Shown in pieces: positions 13,397 to 13,493 of a stretch of 13,493 nucleotides of DNA. The translations under genes and the position numbers were made by a program. The DNA is from Thermoflexus sp035573655 (GTDB lineage: Bacteria; Chloroflexota; Anaerolineae; Thermoflexales; Thermoflexaceae), in assembly GCA_035573655.1 (NCBI GenBank), contig DATMAC010000084.1, forward strand, positions 1 to 13,493, given 5' to 3'. The first letter of the stretch is position 1. Each line of letters begins with the position of its first letter. The notes below the pieces were generated by a model. That model did no database searches. It was not told the origin of the DNA and saw nothing but the letters and a program-made list of their open reading frames with translations.

Positions 13397-13477
13397 AGAA
13401 TCCAAAACAAAAAATAATAATGTGGAAGAAGCACTACCAGCGATCTATTGATCTTCGTGAATTAATACGGAGCAATC

Positions 13478-13493
13478 ATGGCGCATTTCCAAA
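13478..13493 (+). CDS. Possible start of a further gene, cut by the window end
   Basis: ATG 13478 follows GGAG (13469-13472) at 5-nt spacing and opens a frame MAHFQ to the last base. Too short to identify. Confidence 0.2.

Noticed and set aside
1..13493. CRISPR array
   Set aside because: No regularly spaced repeats of 25-40 bases with unique spacers; the short repeats at 2814-2846 and 8173-8201 are too short and too few.

Overview
The window looks like chromosome from a GC-rich, probably thermophilic member of the Chloroflexota (Thermoflexus/Anaerolineae-like). This is a guess from GC-rich coding with strong AGGAGG-type ribosome binding sites, a large LuxR-type ATPase regulator, an archaeal/thermophile-style endonuclease (PF10107 type) and zinc-ribbon gene, and the palindromic repeats. 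No ribosomal marker is present to confirm it.

Layout. (1) Positions 1-2850: a minus-strand operon, read right to left, of a six-helix membrane protein, a SnoaL-like cyclase/NTF2-fold protein, a broken partial copy of a methyltransferase gene, and an intact winged-helix class I SAM methyltransferase. The operon ends at a perfect 21-bp hairpin. Upstream of it are an 11-bp direct repeat with 22-bp periodicity and a 33-bp near-palindrome. (2) Positions 2923-3663: a decayed insertion sequence of about 0.74 kb with 19-bp terminal inverted repeats. Its transposase frame is broken by an exact 7-bp tandem duplication, and the rest of the gene is missing. (3) Positions 3680-6691: a ~1003-residue AAA-TPR-LuxR regulator on the minus strand, pointing at the methyltransferase operon. 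(4) Positions 6966-7147: a previously unannotated-looking small RNA unit on the minus strand, with a near-consensus promoter (TTGACA, 17 bp, TATAAA) and a hairpin plus T-tract terminator about 147 nt downstream. (5) Positions 7168-7926: two decaying plus-strand genes, a double zinc-ribbon protein with a lost 5' end and a PF10107 endonuclease with one in-frame amber codon. (6) Positions 8277-8370: tRNA-Sec (selC), anticodon UCA, showing that this organism decodes UGA as selenocysteine. (7) Positions 8441-9409: a quinone oxidoreductase. (8) Positions 9550-9772: a 223-bp MITE-like element with 27-bp inverted ends, a CATCC target duplication and an internal 19-bp perfect stem. (9) Positions 10004-13249: a 1081-residue multi-sensor membrane histidine kinase without a receiver. 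The last 16 bases may hold the start of another gene.

How the parts relate. The LuxR-type regulator followed by the methyltransferase/SnoaL/membrane-protein operon is a plausible regulator-target pair, now separated by the insertion sequence. The stretch from the small RNA to selC is an erosion zone beside a tRNA gene. The oxidoreductase and the histidine kinase look like ordinary stand-alone genes. The most novel item is the small RNA unit, whose predicted hairpin loops carry a GGAG sequence and a CUCCUC sequence.
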